Assembly: GCF_900100705.1 (NCBI RefSeq)
Contig: NZ_FNCH01000004.1
Coordinates: forward strand, 285,504-349,503
From: Pedobacter terrae
GTDB taxonomy: Bacteria; Bacteroidota; Bacteroidia; Sphingobacteriales; Sphingobacteriaceae
Reading direction: 5' to 3'
DNA: 64,000 bases
The position numbers and the translations under genes are program-made. Positions 13,801 to 20,690 of this stretch are shown here, one piece after another (the first letter of the stretch is position 1; the number at the start of each line of letters is the position of its first letter). Below the pieces are notes generated by a model. The model saw only the letters and a program-made list of their open reading frames with translations. It did not search any database and was not told the DNA's origin.

Positions 13801-14456
13801 TTACCACACCGAACTTAAATGCGACAACAGTCTACTATGTAGAAGCGATTGCAGCAGGCGGTTGCGCAAGTGCAGCAAGAACAGGTGTTACGGTAACTGT
13901 ACTGCCGGTATTAGATAAACCAACGGTAGTTGTACAAGCCACAACAGCAAATAGTGTAACGTTTGCATGGGCTGCGGTTGCAGGTGCTACGGCATATGAA
14001 GTTTCATTAGACAATGGTTTAACCTGGGTCAACCCAACAAGCGGATCAACCGGAACAACTTACTTAGTAGCAGGACTGAAACCAGATCAAAATGTAAGCA
14101 TTCTGGTGAGAGCTAAAGGTCAGACTGCGTGCCAAACCAGCCAAAATGGTTCAGCCAATGGCAAAGCAGCCAATCCTTTTGGAGATCAGGTTTACATACC
14201 AAATGCATTTACACCAAATAACGACGGTAAAAATGACATATTCTTAATCTACGGTAATACCCTATCAAGTGCAAAAATGAGCATTTACACACAATGGGGA
14301 CAGTTGATATTCCAGTCAGATAATGTTGCAAACGGATGGGATGGAACTTTCAAAGGGGTAAATCAACCGATTGGAGTTTATGTGTACATGGTTGATATTA
14401 CCTTCAGCAATGGAACAACATCGATGAGAAAAGGTACAGTAACGCTGATTAGATAA
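1803..14456 (+). CDS. Giant T9SS-exported repeat adhesin (SprB-like, type B sorting domain)
   Basis: 4217 residues. A Sec signal peptide occupies residues 1-35 and ends ...KSYAQ. An N-terminal unknown region (36-216) is followed by five copies of a ~150-residue unidentified module (starting near residues 219, 1070, 1910, 2318 and 2728; marks are ID(S/N)D, LL.N..IT, (F/Y)D(R/G)...G.L..LTS). Between them are many Ig-like repeats with GSTATL...YNWY...TTYYV signatures and two blocks of five He_PIG-type repeats (YTYSATGLPPGL...REITGTPT). A run of eight ~89-residue Ig-like repeats with paired cysteines (VC..., KCEN) spans ~3059-3776, then three more Ig-like units and a fibronectin III-like domain (~4036-4128). 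Residues ~4130-4217 form the gliding-motility-associated C-terminal domain (VYIPNAFTPNNDGKNDIF ... W.G.L.F ... GVYVYMV), the known type B signal for T9SS export. The likely role is cell-surface adhesion. The next two genes encode typical partners and are probably co-transcribed (38-bp gap). Confidence 0.93.
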   Translation: MMKTYTFSSRIGIIRHVFIAVIILLTLFSAKSYAQTKIFANTVSAQSRVDNASNATLDNNNFATVNSYGGVAVGVGSYSGELELKYPAVVAAGITSYIRIDFDGDVLNSLLGGNLGTLLANVGGTVVLGNHSFQVGARSGASAVPPIGGNSVNGFSSDNLRLVKDANGFFYLAITPTQAYDRVFIKDVTNALLVSVANNTKVYYAFYTSGTDPCAQAFATGFEGTGITLDALQLGSSGVTNSERAIDSDPNNFSQLSLGVLGVGSSISQNFYFATPSNPGDDINLRLSASPALLTAGLLQNISITAYNGGNQVYTGSAASLLNLDLLGLLNSGQPVSIPFSPGANVVYDRVKVTLGSVVALNLTQIINVYGVIRSAGRPTPASTAIAACYNSTVALNATTPNTNELRWYEGVEGGTALQTVAFNGTYTTPALTANKTYYVAARRLGCTAESARIPVVITVNPQIIFNGTALTNATPGFAYSKQLDVATGGTAGYTYALAAESTLPTGLNLSSAGAITGTPTVANTYTFSVVATDAKGCKATATYNLTVTAALVFTPGALPNGLTGTVYPTQTIPAATGGTGLYTYTATGVPPGLTFNPTTREITGTPTQPGTYTIPVTVVDANGNTLISNYTLKITDPLLLTTAILADGTTGTVYTTQIIPSAIGGTTPYTYSATGLPPGLAFNPSTRAITGTPTTIGAYTVAVTVTDADGKTVTTNYTININNPLLLPAATLPDGTEGTVYTMQTLPAATGGVGPYTYVGSNLPAGLSFNPTTREITGTPTQAGNDVISLTVTDSQGKTASNTYPIKINGTLNLPTKTLPNGIVGTSYLPQTLPAVTGGTSPYTYAATNLPPGLSFNPTTREITGTPTQGGTYNVSLTATDANNNKATTTYTITVTVNAPVVASATVCAGSTATLTVSNLQAGVTYNWYASTGSTPLVTGNNGTFVTPVINSATVFYVEAVSGTAISSRTSVTVSVNPPATLATVTTNNQVINSGQTTTLTATADAGNTIAWFDAPSAGTQVGTGTSFTTPALTATKIYYIETTSSNGCKNASRVPVTVTVINGNGATACNAANSQNTGINGICLLCAVNGAGNSTDTDANNFTRISLAVGVTATGYQQLIFPSTGVATDSIRLDLALPTGLTDVGLLNNVTITVLNGTTVVKTVQLNGALLSLQLLSGNRFAATVLAGGAYDRVQISFGALASALTSLDIYGATVVYPNPTFINGAQSICAGSTATLSATANGGTTLAWFDAPTGGNQVGTGANFTTPALTATTTYYVQVSKGTCSNATRVPVVVTVNPAIVFAGVTLTNATIASPYSKQLPVATGGTPGYTYALATGSSLPAGLTLSASGLVSGTPTATGNPTFDVLVTDTKGCNTTATFTLTVTPALALAEGALPNGVTGIAYTTNGIPAVTGGTGPYTYSATGVPPGLTFDPATREITGTPTQIGTFTIPVTVTDANGNTITASYTLKVTDSLVLPAATLANGTTGTVYPTQTIPSATGGSTPYTYAASGLPPGLAFNPATREITGTPTQSGTFTVPVTVTDADGKTATNNYTVVVVDPLLLPAATLPDGTEGTVYATQILPPAIGGVGPYTYIASNLPAGLTFNPTTREVFGTPIQAGNYSIGVTATDGEGRTASNNYSLKVIGVLSLPGATLPNGIVGTPYPTQTLPAVAGGTAPYTYLATNLPPGLSFNTATREITGTPTSGGAFTISLTATDANGNKATTAYSLTVTVDAPVVATATVCAGSSATLSVSNLQAGVIYNWYASTGNTPLVTNNTGVFVTPAVNTPTVFYVEAVSGTAVSSRTAVNVSVNPPATAATVTTNSQVINAGQSTTLLATADAGNTIQWYDAATAGTQVGTGTSFTTPALSATTTYYVETTNAFGCKSASRIPVTVTVLNNGGGTACNAANAQNSGINGICLLCGITGAGNSTDADPTNFTRISLAVGVGGSGYQQLIFPAVGVATDSIRLDLALPTGLADVGLLNNVTVTILNGASVVKTVQLNGGLLSLRLLSGNRFAATVLAGGAYDRVQVSFGALATALTSLDVYGATVIYPNPTITAGAQTVCAGSTATLSATANGGTTLAWYDTATGGTQLATGETFTTPALTATTTYYIQVSKAGCPNATRIPVTVTVTPALPTPVLATIANVCEGSSATLSIANPDAAVTYKWYDAAIGGNLVFTGTVFSTPALTAATTYYVEAAQGNCTSASRAAAAVAVNPRPALPVVTASSSTVNPGQTAILTAGSADPAHTFNWYTSNTSTAPIYVGATYVTPPLLATTTYYVEAVSTNGCASASRVQITITVDGNGSPNPVPCEAATTQVGGVTGVALLSGVFNPTLAIDNDTQTASSLIMPVGALGASVYQRVGFGSLSTVGDTVRVLVSSPGKLLSLSLLGNASITSYVGANSNGDSRLLNDNLLNIQLLSGNTQALITFVPTSVFDGVELRLNSGVLGALTSINLNYAQRILIAPTVASANVTACVGQTAQLEVSNPSAGLTYRWYDATGTYLNGKDGIIFTTPVLTGDTKFYVAAVSATGCVSYKTVVNVTTNPAPVAPDLLSAAVNTCPNTSVTLQVKNPIAGTTYNWYDTATSTTALFTGDNFTTPLITADRSYFVAAINSCGSSSTRTEAKIVLGTIDVPVITPSSITISEGSVAVLKATSSTTGATINWYTTANGVVPVFTGETYVTPQLSATTTYYVEATIPGGCTATSRAIVTVTVISNGNPVTTPCGTATTTVASGVTGVALSAAVFNPAFAVDNDINTGSSLVIPVGLLGASVYQQVGFTGLSSAGDTLRVKITTPGIPLSAGVLSNLTVTTFQGTTSNNDAVSISNPLIILKLLTGGTSAILTFVPASKFDGAELRLSSGLLGALTSVNLDYAQRVITTPTVTAATASACQGSSATLSVQNPQAGVIYKWYLGTTYQVGKDGPTFTTDPALAAGTYTYSVTATADGCETPETNVTVTILTPPVAPIPSTTNPTTICIGSTATLSVQAVTGVTYNWYDAAVAGNMLVTNNSSFTTSASLAAGTYDYYVEALSVTGCSNSTRTKVSITVNPSALPTDLTVTGTASLCASGTATLTATSTTVTGPVFTWYTDAALTQVAYVGAVFNTPAITTTTQYYVTVSGTNKCANNAGNAKEVTITVNPTATQADINLAGTSTVCGGASVTLNATSTTVINPVFAWYSDAALTIMAFTGANFITPVLSATTTYYVTVKGDNKCENTTANAKSITITVNPAATDADIAISGITSICKGAAAALSASTTTVINPVFTWYSNANLTTVAYVGASFTTPALNATTTYYVTVKGDNKCENLAAGAEVVTVTVKEFATSADIAVSNAQICSGSTVILMASSTTVTQPVFTWYSDASLTSAVFTGPTFTVSGLTATTTYYVSARGANKCENSAADAKTVTVTVNPLATTTDIILNGSTVACAGSSAALSATSPTVTNPVFTWYSDAALTNVSFIGATFTTPPLNATTTYYVTVKGDNKCENAPGTARVITITVSPVATAADITATDATICSGSGTTLVAGTTTVTNPIFTWYNDAALTSIAYVGTSFVTPVLTATTKYYVTVKGDNKCENSGITAKVVTVNVNQGATAADVTLSTPTLVCGSGTAVINASSTTVTNPVFTWYNDASLTSLAFTGPIFTTPVLSTTTTYYVTVKGTNKCESTAANAVAVTVTVNPNAIAADITVNGSTSVCANTAATLAATSTTVTNPIFTWYSDATLNTVVFTGAVFVTPVLTANATYYVTVKGDNKCENTAATARSVAITVNASPNNPIVSAPNGGICAGDGATLTVTNAQAGVTYEWYNAAVNGNLLFTGTTFNVTALSTTTDYYVLAIGTGGCNNNGGRVKVTVTVNTKPSVPTVAAASVSVCTGNSAMLTVTNPQTGVTYNWYTASAGGTLAGTGINFTTPAVNANVTYYVEGANGTCTSSSRTPVNVIALPVPVAPSSVTAANGTLCAGSSALLTVNNPVAGLVYRWYAASSGGTVLAEGITFTTPNLNATTVYYVEAIAAGGCASAARTGVTVTVLPVLDKPTVVVQATTANSVTFAWAAVAGATAYEVSLDNGLTWVNPTSGSTGTTYLVAGLKPDQNVSILVRAKGQTACQTSQNGSANGKAANPFGDQVYIPNAFTPNNDGKNDIFLIYGNTLSSAKMSIYTQWGQLIFQSDNVANGWDGTFKGVNQPIGVYVYMVDITFSNGTTSMRKGTVTLIR
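3182..8215 (+). repeat. Tandem in-frame super-repeat of 2517 bp inside the adhesin gene
   Basis: Two collinear copies, 3182-5698 and 5699-8215, keep a constant offset of 2517 bp (839 codons). The same phrases recur at that distance at the start (AATCCACAG/AACCCCGCA) and two-thirds through (ACAGATAGTAT at 5190 and 7707). Each copy holds five He_PIG-like repeats, two Ig-like repeats, one ~150-residue module and another Ig-like repeat. Copies are diverged at third positions, so the duplication is not very recent. Confidence 0.85.
10978..13130 (+). repeat. Array of eight ~89-residue Ig-like repeats in the adhesin
   Basis: Eight consecutive units of about 268 bp, beginning with ADI-type strands (TQADINL, TDADIAI, TSADIAV...) and ending with TYYVTVKGDNKCEN...VTITVNP. 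Each unit has one Cys early and one in KCEN, a probable intra-domain disulfide. Nucleotide identity is visibly highest around the GGCGATAATAAATGTGA phrase, which suggests homogenisation by recombination. Confidence 0.85.
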
Positions 14457-14494
14457 GAAAGAGGATTAATCATAAACAGATAAAATAAAAGACC

Positions 14495-15496
14495 ATGAGA
14501 ATACTATCGGCTTTAAAAATATATGTTGCAGTGCTGGGATCGCTGCTGTTTACAGCTAAATCCTTTGCACAAACTGATCCGCATTTTTCGCAATATTATG
14601 CAAATCCGTTATACCTTAACCCGGCCTTAACCGGGGTAATAGATGGCGATTACCGCGCAACTGTAAATTTTAAACAACAATGGAGTGCATTAAACAGTTC
14701 TTTTTTAACAGGTGGAGCATCGTTCGATATGGCTCCCAAAAAGAACTTCGCATTTGGTGCAACTATTTTAAACCAAAGAGCAGGGGAGTTGGATTTTAAC
14801 TACTTGTCTGCTCTCGTATCAGGCTCGTACCGTTTAAGGTTTGGTGCAGAAGGCCTGCAGATGGTTAGTTTTGGCTTACAGGCTGGTATCATTAACCGTA
14901 GTTTCGATTTTTCTCAGGCCAGGTTTGGTGACCAGTTTAATCCGATTACGGGTTATGATGGCGGGATGACGAGCGGCGAAACACTTTCATCTCAGTCATC
15001 TTTGGTTCCTGATGTAAATGCAGGTATTATGTTCTTTGATGGCGATCCAGATAAAGGTGTAAACGTATTTTTAGGTGCCAGTGCAGCGCATTTAACACGG
15101 CCTATGGATCGTTTCTCTGGTACAAATTCACGGATTCCGGTGCGTTTTACTGCACATGGCGGTGCAAGGATCAAGGCTTCAGAGTTATTGGATATTGTAC
15201 CCAATGCATTGTTCATGTATCAGGGTAATACAAACGAAGTTTCACTAGGTGCTTATGCGCAACTTAACGTTAATCCATCTGCTAACATTCTATTTGGTGG
15301 TAATTACCGTAATAAAGATGCTGCAATTGCCTTTGTGGGTTTACAGTTGAAGAATATGGTTTTCGGCTTAAGTTATGATGTAAATACCTCTTCGTTCAAT
15401 CGTGCCTCAAACAGTAACGGTGGTTTAGAGCTTTCCATATCACTTATCGGCCGTAACGGTATCATTGGTCCAAACTTCTTTTGTCCACGTTTATAA
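14495..15496 (+). CDS. PorP/SprF family T9SS outer-membrane protein
   Basis: 333 residues. The signal peptide ends ...TAKSFAQ, followed by the family hallmark DPHFSQYYANPLYLNPALTG. The remainder alternates short beta strands typical of an outer-membrane barrel. PorP/SprF proteins sit in the outer membrane and are needed for secretion or surface attachment of their partner type B substrate, classically encoded just upstream. Here the partner is the 4217-residue adhesin 38 bp upstream. A TPR/OmpA gene follows closely, completing the usual three-gene set. Length is normal for the family. Confidence 0.93.
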   Translation: MRILSALKIYVAVLGSLLFTAKSFAQTDPHFSQYYANPLYLNPALTGVIDGDYRATVNFKQQWSALNSSFLTGGASFDMAPKKNFAFGATILNQRAGELDFNYLSALVSGSYRLRFGAEGLQMVSFGLQAGIINRSFDFSQARFGDQFNPITGYDGGMTSGETLSSQSSLVPDVNAGIMFFDGDPDKGVNVFLGASAAHLTRPMDRFSGTNSRIPVRFTAHGGARIKASELLDIVPNALFMYQGNTNEVSLGAYAQLNVNPSANILFGGNYRNKDAAIAFVGLQLKNMVFGLSYDVNTSSFNRASNSNGGLELSISLIGRNGIIGPNFFCPRL

Positions 15497-15568
15497 TTAA
15501 TCAAATGAAACCGTTATGATTTCCAGATCATGATGGCTTCATCACCATTTGAAAACAAGTTTAAAAAG

Positions 15569-17569
15569 ATGAAAAAAATATTACTCTTTTTGTTAGTGGC
15601 ATTTGGCGGTTTTGCAAACGCACAGTATGTGGTGAACTATAAAAAGGTTGCAGATACTTATTTTGAAAATAAGGATTATTACGCAGCATCAACTTTTTAT
15701 AAAAAGGCATTAAAAATTACCGGCGACAGTACCCAGGCTATTTTACCATATGGTAAAGAAAGAAAACCAGCAAGTGACGATAAAGTGATAGAAGATTATG
15801 AAGGATCTATTTATAACCTTGCAGAATCTAGCAGGCTATACCGGGAATTTAACGAGGCTGAAAAATATTATGCCATAGCCATAACCTTTACCAATACCCG
15901 TTTCAGAAAGGCATTATATTATTACGCTGAAAGCTTAAGGGCAAATAAAAAATTTAACCAGGCTATTGATGCATTTCAGCAGTTCATTCAGAAAAACCCA
16001 GGCGATGCTTTAGCTAAAGAAGCCCAAAAGGAAATCGGGTCGTGTAAGTTTGCAATTGAAGAAATGCGTTTCCCACGTATGATACAGATTAAAAAAGTGC
16101 CAGCTAATATAAATGCGTTAGGATCTAATTACGCACCTGCTAAAATCAATAACGAGTTGTATTTTACCTCATCCCGTCCGGTTGCTGTGGGGATTAAAAG
16201 GGATATGGTTAAAACGGCTACCGGAGAAGTTCAGGTATCAACTAAAGCCAACCCGTTCATTAATAATATTTATACAGCTAAAAGCGACCTAAACTCAACG
16301 GATATTACGGTAAAGAAAGTCGATATTAATTTTCCTAAAGATATAGAAATTGCTGCGGCTACTTTTACGCCTGATGGAAATACGATGTACTTTACCGCCT
16401 GGAAGGATAAAGAAAAATATGCTATTTATTCTTCAAAAAAAACTGGCGATAAATGGGCAGATCCTCAACCGGTTGGTTTACAGGTAAACAGTAAGGATTT
16501 TAATTCTTCACAACCTTTTGTTACCAGCGATGGTAAGTTCCTGCTTTTTTCATCAGATAGAAGCGGCGGTTATGGTAAATTCGATCTTTGGTATTGTACC
16601 TTGCGTGATGATGGTTCATTAGGTCAGGCAGTAAATTTAGGCCCAACCATTAATACCGGGGATGACGAGCGTGCGCCATACTATAATTCCTTAACCAAAA
16701 AGTTATTGTTTAGTACCGATGGACGTGTGGGTTTGGGTGGCCTTGATTTCTTTGAGTCGGAGGGCGATCTGGTAAATTGGTCTAACCCTAAAAACATGGG
16801 TTATCCATTCAACTCATCAAAAGATGATCTTTACTTTACCGCAACTGATGATAAAGGAACAAAAGGATATATTAGTTCTGATCGTGAGTCATCTTGCTGT
16901 TTGGAAGTATTTGAAGTGAAAAAGGAATACCTTTCTATAGATGGTCATTTAACCGATTGTAAGACAAAATTACCTTTAGCAGGTGCCAATGTAACTTTAA
17001 CCAATGCAGAAGGATCGAAGAAAATAACTACAGGTAACGATGGTACTTACAGGTTTAAAGTAGATTCGAAAAGACCGATTAAATTGCTTTTCGCAAAAGA
17101 TGATTATTTCGCAATGACTAAAAACTACCTTTACGAGGAGTTGGCGAAAGCAGATACCTTGATTGATAAAGATTATTGCTTAAGTCCTTTTAAATTAGGC
17201 ATACCAATGACATTGGAAAATATTTATTATGAATTTAACAGTGCCGAACTTACCGAGCCTTCTAAAAAAGTATTGGACTTTCTGATTCCGATTATGGAAG
17301 ATAATCCTGAGATGGAAATTGAGTTAGGCGCTCATACTGATAATATTGGAACAGATGAATACAATCTGGATCTGTCAAACAAAAGAGCAAAATCTTGTAC
17401 CGATTATTTAGAAAGTAAGGGAATCGCCGCGGCCAGAATGACTTCAAAAGGATATGGAGAATCGATGCCGATTGCGCCAAACGAAATTATGGTCAAGCGT
17501 AAGAAAAAAGATAATCCTGAAGGAAGGGCAAAAAACAGAAGAACAGAATTTAAAGTAACCAAAAAATAA
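15569..17569 (+). CDS. TPR/PD40/OmpA-like lipid-free envelope protein (PorE-like)
   Basis: The start is placed at ATG 15569, giving 666 residues, because the signal peptide MKKILLFLLVAFGGFANAQ begins there; an in-frame ATG at 15530 would put 13 polar residues in front. Domains in order: TPR-like helices (~20-165), PD40/WD40-like beta-propeller repeats (~190-440, with TPDGNTMYFTA, SDGKFLLFSSDRSGG), a carboxypeptidase-regulatory-like Ig fold (~455-540, GHLTDCKTKLPLAGANV) and a C-terminal OmpA peptidoglycan-binding domain (~565-666, YYEFNSAEL, HTDNIGTDEYNLDLSNKRA). This architecture matches the PorE-type proteins that link T9SS complexes to peptidoglycan. It is the third gene of the adhesin operon, followed by a strong terminator. 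Confidence 0.9.
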   Translation: MKKILLFLLVAFGGFANAQYVVNYKKVADTYFENKDYYAASTFYKKALKITGDSTQAILPYGKERKPASDDKVIEDYEGSIYNLAESSRLYREFNEAEKYYAIAITFTNTRFRKALYYYAESLRANKKFNQAIDAFQQFIQKNPGDALAKEAQKEIGSCKFAIEEMRFPRMIQIKKVPANINALGSNYAPAKINNELYFTSSRPVAVGIKRDMVKTATGEVQVSTKANPFINNIYTAKSDLNSTDITVKKVDINFPKDIEIAAATFTPDGNTMYFTAWKDKEKYAIYSSKKTGDKWADPQPVGLQVNSKDFNSSQPFVTSDGKFLLFSSDRSGGYGKFDLWYCTLRDDGSLGQAVNLGPTINTGDDERAPYYNSLTKKLLFSTDGRVGLGGLDFFESEGDLVNWSNPKNMGYPFNSSKDDLYFTATDDKGTKGYISSDRESSCCLEVFEVKKEYLSIDGHLTDCKTKLPLAGANVTLTNAEGSKKITTGNDGTYRFKVDSKRPIKLLFAKDDYFAMTKNYLYEELAKADTLIDKDYCLSPFKLGIPMTLENIYYEFNSAELTEPSKKVLDFLIPIMEDNPEMEIELGAHTDNIGTDEYNLDLSNKRAKSCTDYLESKGIAAARMTSKGYGESMPIAPNEIMVKRKKKDNPEGRAKNRRTEFKVTKK

Positions 17570-17590
17570 GATATATAATCATCCCCGTTG

Positions 17591-17624
17591 AGCCATCTTT
17601 CTGAAAAGGAGATGGCTTTTTTTG
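17591..17624 (+). terminator. Rho-independent terminator of the adhesin operon
   Basis: Perfect 8-bp stem AGCCATCT / AGATGGCT (17591-17598, 17610-17617), an 11-nt loop, then seven Ts. It begins 21 bp after the stop codon of the OmpA gene. Confidence 0.9.
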
Positions 17625-17891
17625 TTAGTTGGTATGGTAATGCCAAACTTTGTTCTATGATTTTTAACGCACCAGTAAAGAATTATAATTCTTAATTCAG
17701 ATGAGATTGCCATTTCCGATTAACCGTTCTTGCCATCATGTCGCCTCGGTCTTGTGTCTTCACAGACCGAAAAACTGAACCCATTTATTCCTTCATTTTT
17801 TGTATTTTAAAATTAATCAGGACAGATTGGCTTCAATTTCAAACTAATAATTAAATTAATCTTTGTAATTTTCGGCTTATCTTTTAACGCA
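17625..17891. other. Intergenic region before the LanB gene
   Basis: No gene seen. It contains the small palindrome listed at 17747-17769 and an AT-rich segment before the lanB start. TAATCTTTG (17857-17865) resembles a -7 box with one extra base, and no well-spaced TTTG is present, so the promoter cannot be fixed. Confidence 0.4.
17747..17769. repeat. Dispersed small palindrome, copy A (GGTCTGTG/CACAGACC type)
   Basis: CGGTCT-TGTG-TCTT-CACAGACCG forms an imperfect hairpin. Related sequences occur at 26475-26490 and 26735-26752, all intergenic, which suggests a small dispersed repeat family. Confidence 0.55.
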
Positions 17892-20690
17892 ATGAAGCTA
17901 ACTATCCAACCCAACGTAATTTTTAGAACACCTAAATTTTCATATCAATCCGAACTGGTAGATTGCTGGGAGGAGCTAAAGTTGGCCATTTTAATATCTT
18001 CAGCAAGTTTTTACGAAACCATAAAAGACGTAAAAGCAAGCGAACTCAAGGATCTTCCACCGAAGGTTTATTTTACCATTTGGAAATATTTTAACCGTGC
18101 AAAATTCCGGTCAACTCCTTACGGCACTTTTGCTGGTTTTAGCTTGTTAAAAGATGCCATTAAGCCTTTTGAAAGCAGGATAGTAATTGAAGAGTCTCAG
18201 AAAGTACGCGAACTGATTGATTGGCCTTATAAAAATGATATTCAATTTCCATTGGCAGATCTGTTACAAAAAAACTGCCTCTTATTTAGTAACAGCAGCT
18301 ATTATTTAACACCCAATAGTATCCGTTATATCGCCTGCACTGATGGTGTTTTCGAACTGGCAGAGTTAGATCAAAACGACTTTGTACAACAGATCTTGGC
18401 TGCTTGCTTAAAGCCGGTGCGGCTTAACGATCTGGTGAAACAATTAAACTTAGACCATGCGGAAATTAAGAATCTATTTGGTTTGCTGCAGGACATGCAC
18501 GACTTACAGCTTATTTTTACCAACTACGATCCCAATATCATTGGAGAAGATTATTTTGAACGTTTAGGCCTAACCGCTTCCGCTGAATTGCCAAAATATC
18601 TTATTGCGCAACGTACAGTTTTATCCGGATGTATTAATGAACGTTCGCTTCAGGCCATTCCAGGTTTGATCAATATGCTCCATAATATAATCCCTGCAAA
18701 AGATCACGACGCCCTTGGTCAGTTTCAGGTTAAGTTTAAGAAGAAATTTGAAGATCAGGAAGTACCGTTATTATTGGCACTAGATCCTGAAATGGGCGTA
18801 GGTTATGATGAATTGGAGCAATCCGGCCAAAACAGCGATTTTATTACCCGCTTTACTAATAAACCGTCTAAAAAAGCTGGAAATGAAAATATTAAAGAAG
18901 CGTTAAAAACCTATCTTACTGAACAGAAATTCGAAAAAGATAAGACGATTTATCTGAACAAACTTGCCTTGGAGCCGAATCAGAAACAGACATCTTTACC
19001 CAATTCATTTAGTATGGTAATGTCAGTTCATGATGATCTGATTTTTGTAGAACAGATTGGTGGAGTAACTTCCAATGCATTAAGCGGAAGATTTACCATG
19101 GCCGATGAAGATGTAGCACATTATGCAAAGAATATAGCAGCCGTAGAACAACAGGCAAATCCCGATGTTCTATTTTTTGATGTAGCTTATATGGTAGAAG
19201 CCAATGTAGATAATGTAAATCGGCGGAAATTAATCTATGGGCATCAATTGTCAATTTTAAATTTCGATACCTCAGCATCGCCACTTGCTTTAAATGATAT
19301 ACAAATTTCGGTTCGGGGCTCAGAGATTATCCTTCGTTCTAAGCAGTTAAATAAAAGGTTAGTGCCAAGAATGGCCTCTGCCTACAATTACATTCGTTCA
19401 GATCTTTCTATATTCAGGCTATTGTGCGATCTGCAGCATCAGGGCTTGCAAACCAGTCTTTCCTTTCCGCTCGATGCTATTATTCCTGATCTGGATTATT
19501 ATCCAAGGTTACAATATCAGAATATTGTTTTAAGCAGTAACAAATGGAAAATTAAAAAAGAAGCACTGTTAGGGGCTGATCAGAAAATGCTGTCTATTGC
19601 CGAATGTAGATCATACCTGAATAATTTAGGCATTAGCGCATATTTTAAAGCCGGTATGTCCGATCAGACTTTATGCTTCGGCCTGCAGAACGATAATGAT
19701 CTAAATGCTTTTCAGCAATATGTGCTAAAACAGGGCAATACTTATGTTGAGGAAATGATAATGCCTTACAATAGTATCGTGGTTGATGAAGCTGCGAAAC
19801 CCTACTTAGGGCAGTTTGTTTTAAGCATAGGCCACAGCGAACAAATTTATCGTGGTTTGGCTCAAACATCTGCAAATACTGACGTGACACGCGTTTTTCT
19901 ACCAGGTAAAGAATGGCTGTATTTCGAAATTTATTGCCACCAGCAACGTAGTGATCAGATTTTAACTGAAGTAATTGCACCCTTTCTGAGTCGTTATGGA
20001 AAAAAGATAAAATCATGGTTTTTTATCCGCTACAATGAAAATGGAAACCACATCAGGTTTAGGGTACAACTCAACAATCCAGAGGATGGACAACTCATGA
20101 TATCAAATTTGATGGATGATCTGGAACTCTTTTTAAACTCAGGTTTGGTATCTGATGTGCTGATCAAAACGTATAAACGTGAGTTGGAGCGTTATGGCAG
20201 CAATATGATAGAAGATGTTGAACGGCACTTTGCTATCGATAGTGAATTTGTGTTATCGCTTTTAGAAACACAGACCGATGATTTTAATAAATATAGAAAG
20301 TGTAGTCTTTTAGTTTCCGAGATTGTTGAATCTAACATTTTGGATAAATTGGTCATCGGTAAGATTGTAAGACTAATGTCTGATAACTTTAATGAAGAGC
20401 ATAGGTTAGATGCAACCGATTTTAAACAACTGAATGTTCATTATCAGGATTTTAGAAAAGCAGAATGGACAGCGTCAACAGCAGAACAGGAGCAGCGGTT
20501 TAGCATGCTTTCAAGTTCTTTTCTCAGCATTCTTCAACAATGTGCTGCAGAAAATATACTAAAGCTATTAACCGATTTAATACATATGCATGTAAACCGT
20601 CTTTTTAGTAAAGATCAGCGAACGCATGAAATGGTGATGTATTATTTTCTACTAAAAGATATTCAGCGTCAGAATGCGACGAAAAATTAA
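17892..20690 (+). CDS. Full-length LanB-type lantibiotic dehydratase
   Basis: 932 residues, cytoplasmic. The N-terminal glutamylation domain carries the family hallmark FRSTPYGTFAGF at residues 72-83. The C-terminal SpaB/thiopeptide-type elimination domain spans ~675-925 (WLYFEIYCHQQ..., FFIRYNENGNHIRFRVQ). Class I dehydratases glutamylate Ser/Thr of a precursor peptide using Glu-tRNA and then eliminate glutamate to form Dha/Dhb. Having both domains in one chain at near-normal length (~1000 is usual) argues for an active enzyme. The likely substrates are the two short peptides at 21949 and 22148. The stop codon overlaps that of the convergent kinase gene by 4 bp. No LanC, LanP or LanT gene is found in the window. 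Confidence 0.93.
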   Translation: MKLTIQPNVIFRTPKFSYQSELVDCWEELKLAILISSASFYETIKDVKASELKDLPPKVYFTIWKYFNRAKFRSTPYGTFAGFSLLKDAIKPFESRIVIEESQKVRELIDWPYKNDIQFPLADLLQKNCLLFSNSSYYLTPNSIRYIACTDGVFELAELDQNDFVQQILAACLKPVRLNDLVKQLNLDHAEIKNLFGLLQDMHDLQLIFTNYDPNIIGEDYFERLGLTASAELPKYLIAQRTVLSGCINERSLQAIPGLINMLHNIIPAKDHDALGQFQVKFKKKFEDQEVPLLLALDPEMGVGYDELEQSGQNSDFITRFTNKPSKKAGNENIKEALKTYLTEQKFEKDKTIYLNKLALEPNQKQTSLPNSFSMVMSVHDDLIFVEQIGGVTSNALSGRFTMADEDVAHYAKNIAAVEQQANPDVLFFDVAYMVEANVDNVNRRKLIYGHQLSILNFDTSASPLALNDIQISVRGSEIILRSKQLNKRLVPRMASAYNYIRSDLSIFRLLCDLQHQGLQTSLSFPLDAIIPDLDYYPRLQYQNIVLSSNKWKIKKEALLGADQKMLSIAECRSYLNNLGISAYFKAGMSDQTLCFGLQNDNDLNAFQQYVLKQGNTYVEEMIMPYNSIVVDEAAKPYLGQFVLSIGHSEQIYRGLAQTSANTDVTRVFLPGKEWLYFEIYCHQQRSDQILTEVIAPFLSRYGKKIKSWFFIRYNENGNHIRFRVQLNNPEDGQLMISNLMDDLELFLNSGLVSDVLIKTYKRELERYGSNMIEDVERHFAIDSEFVLSLLETQTDDFNKYRKCSLLVSEIVESNILDKLVIGKIVRLMSDNFNEEHRLDATDFKQLNVHYQDFRKAEWTASTAEQEQRFSMLSSSFLSILQQCAAENILKLLTDLIHMHVNRLFSKDQRTHEMVMYYFLLKDIQRQNATKN

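Noticed and set aside
2615..14032. Many minus-strand frames inside the adhesin gene (such as 10904-11092, 12512-12775, 12782-13042)
   Set aside because: They recur with the same period as the Ig repeats and are translations of the complementary strand of the repeats, rich in Val and Thr without any start context.
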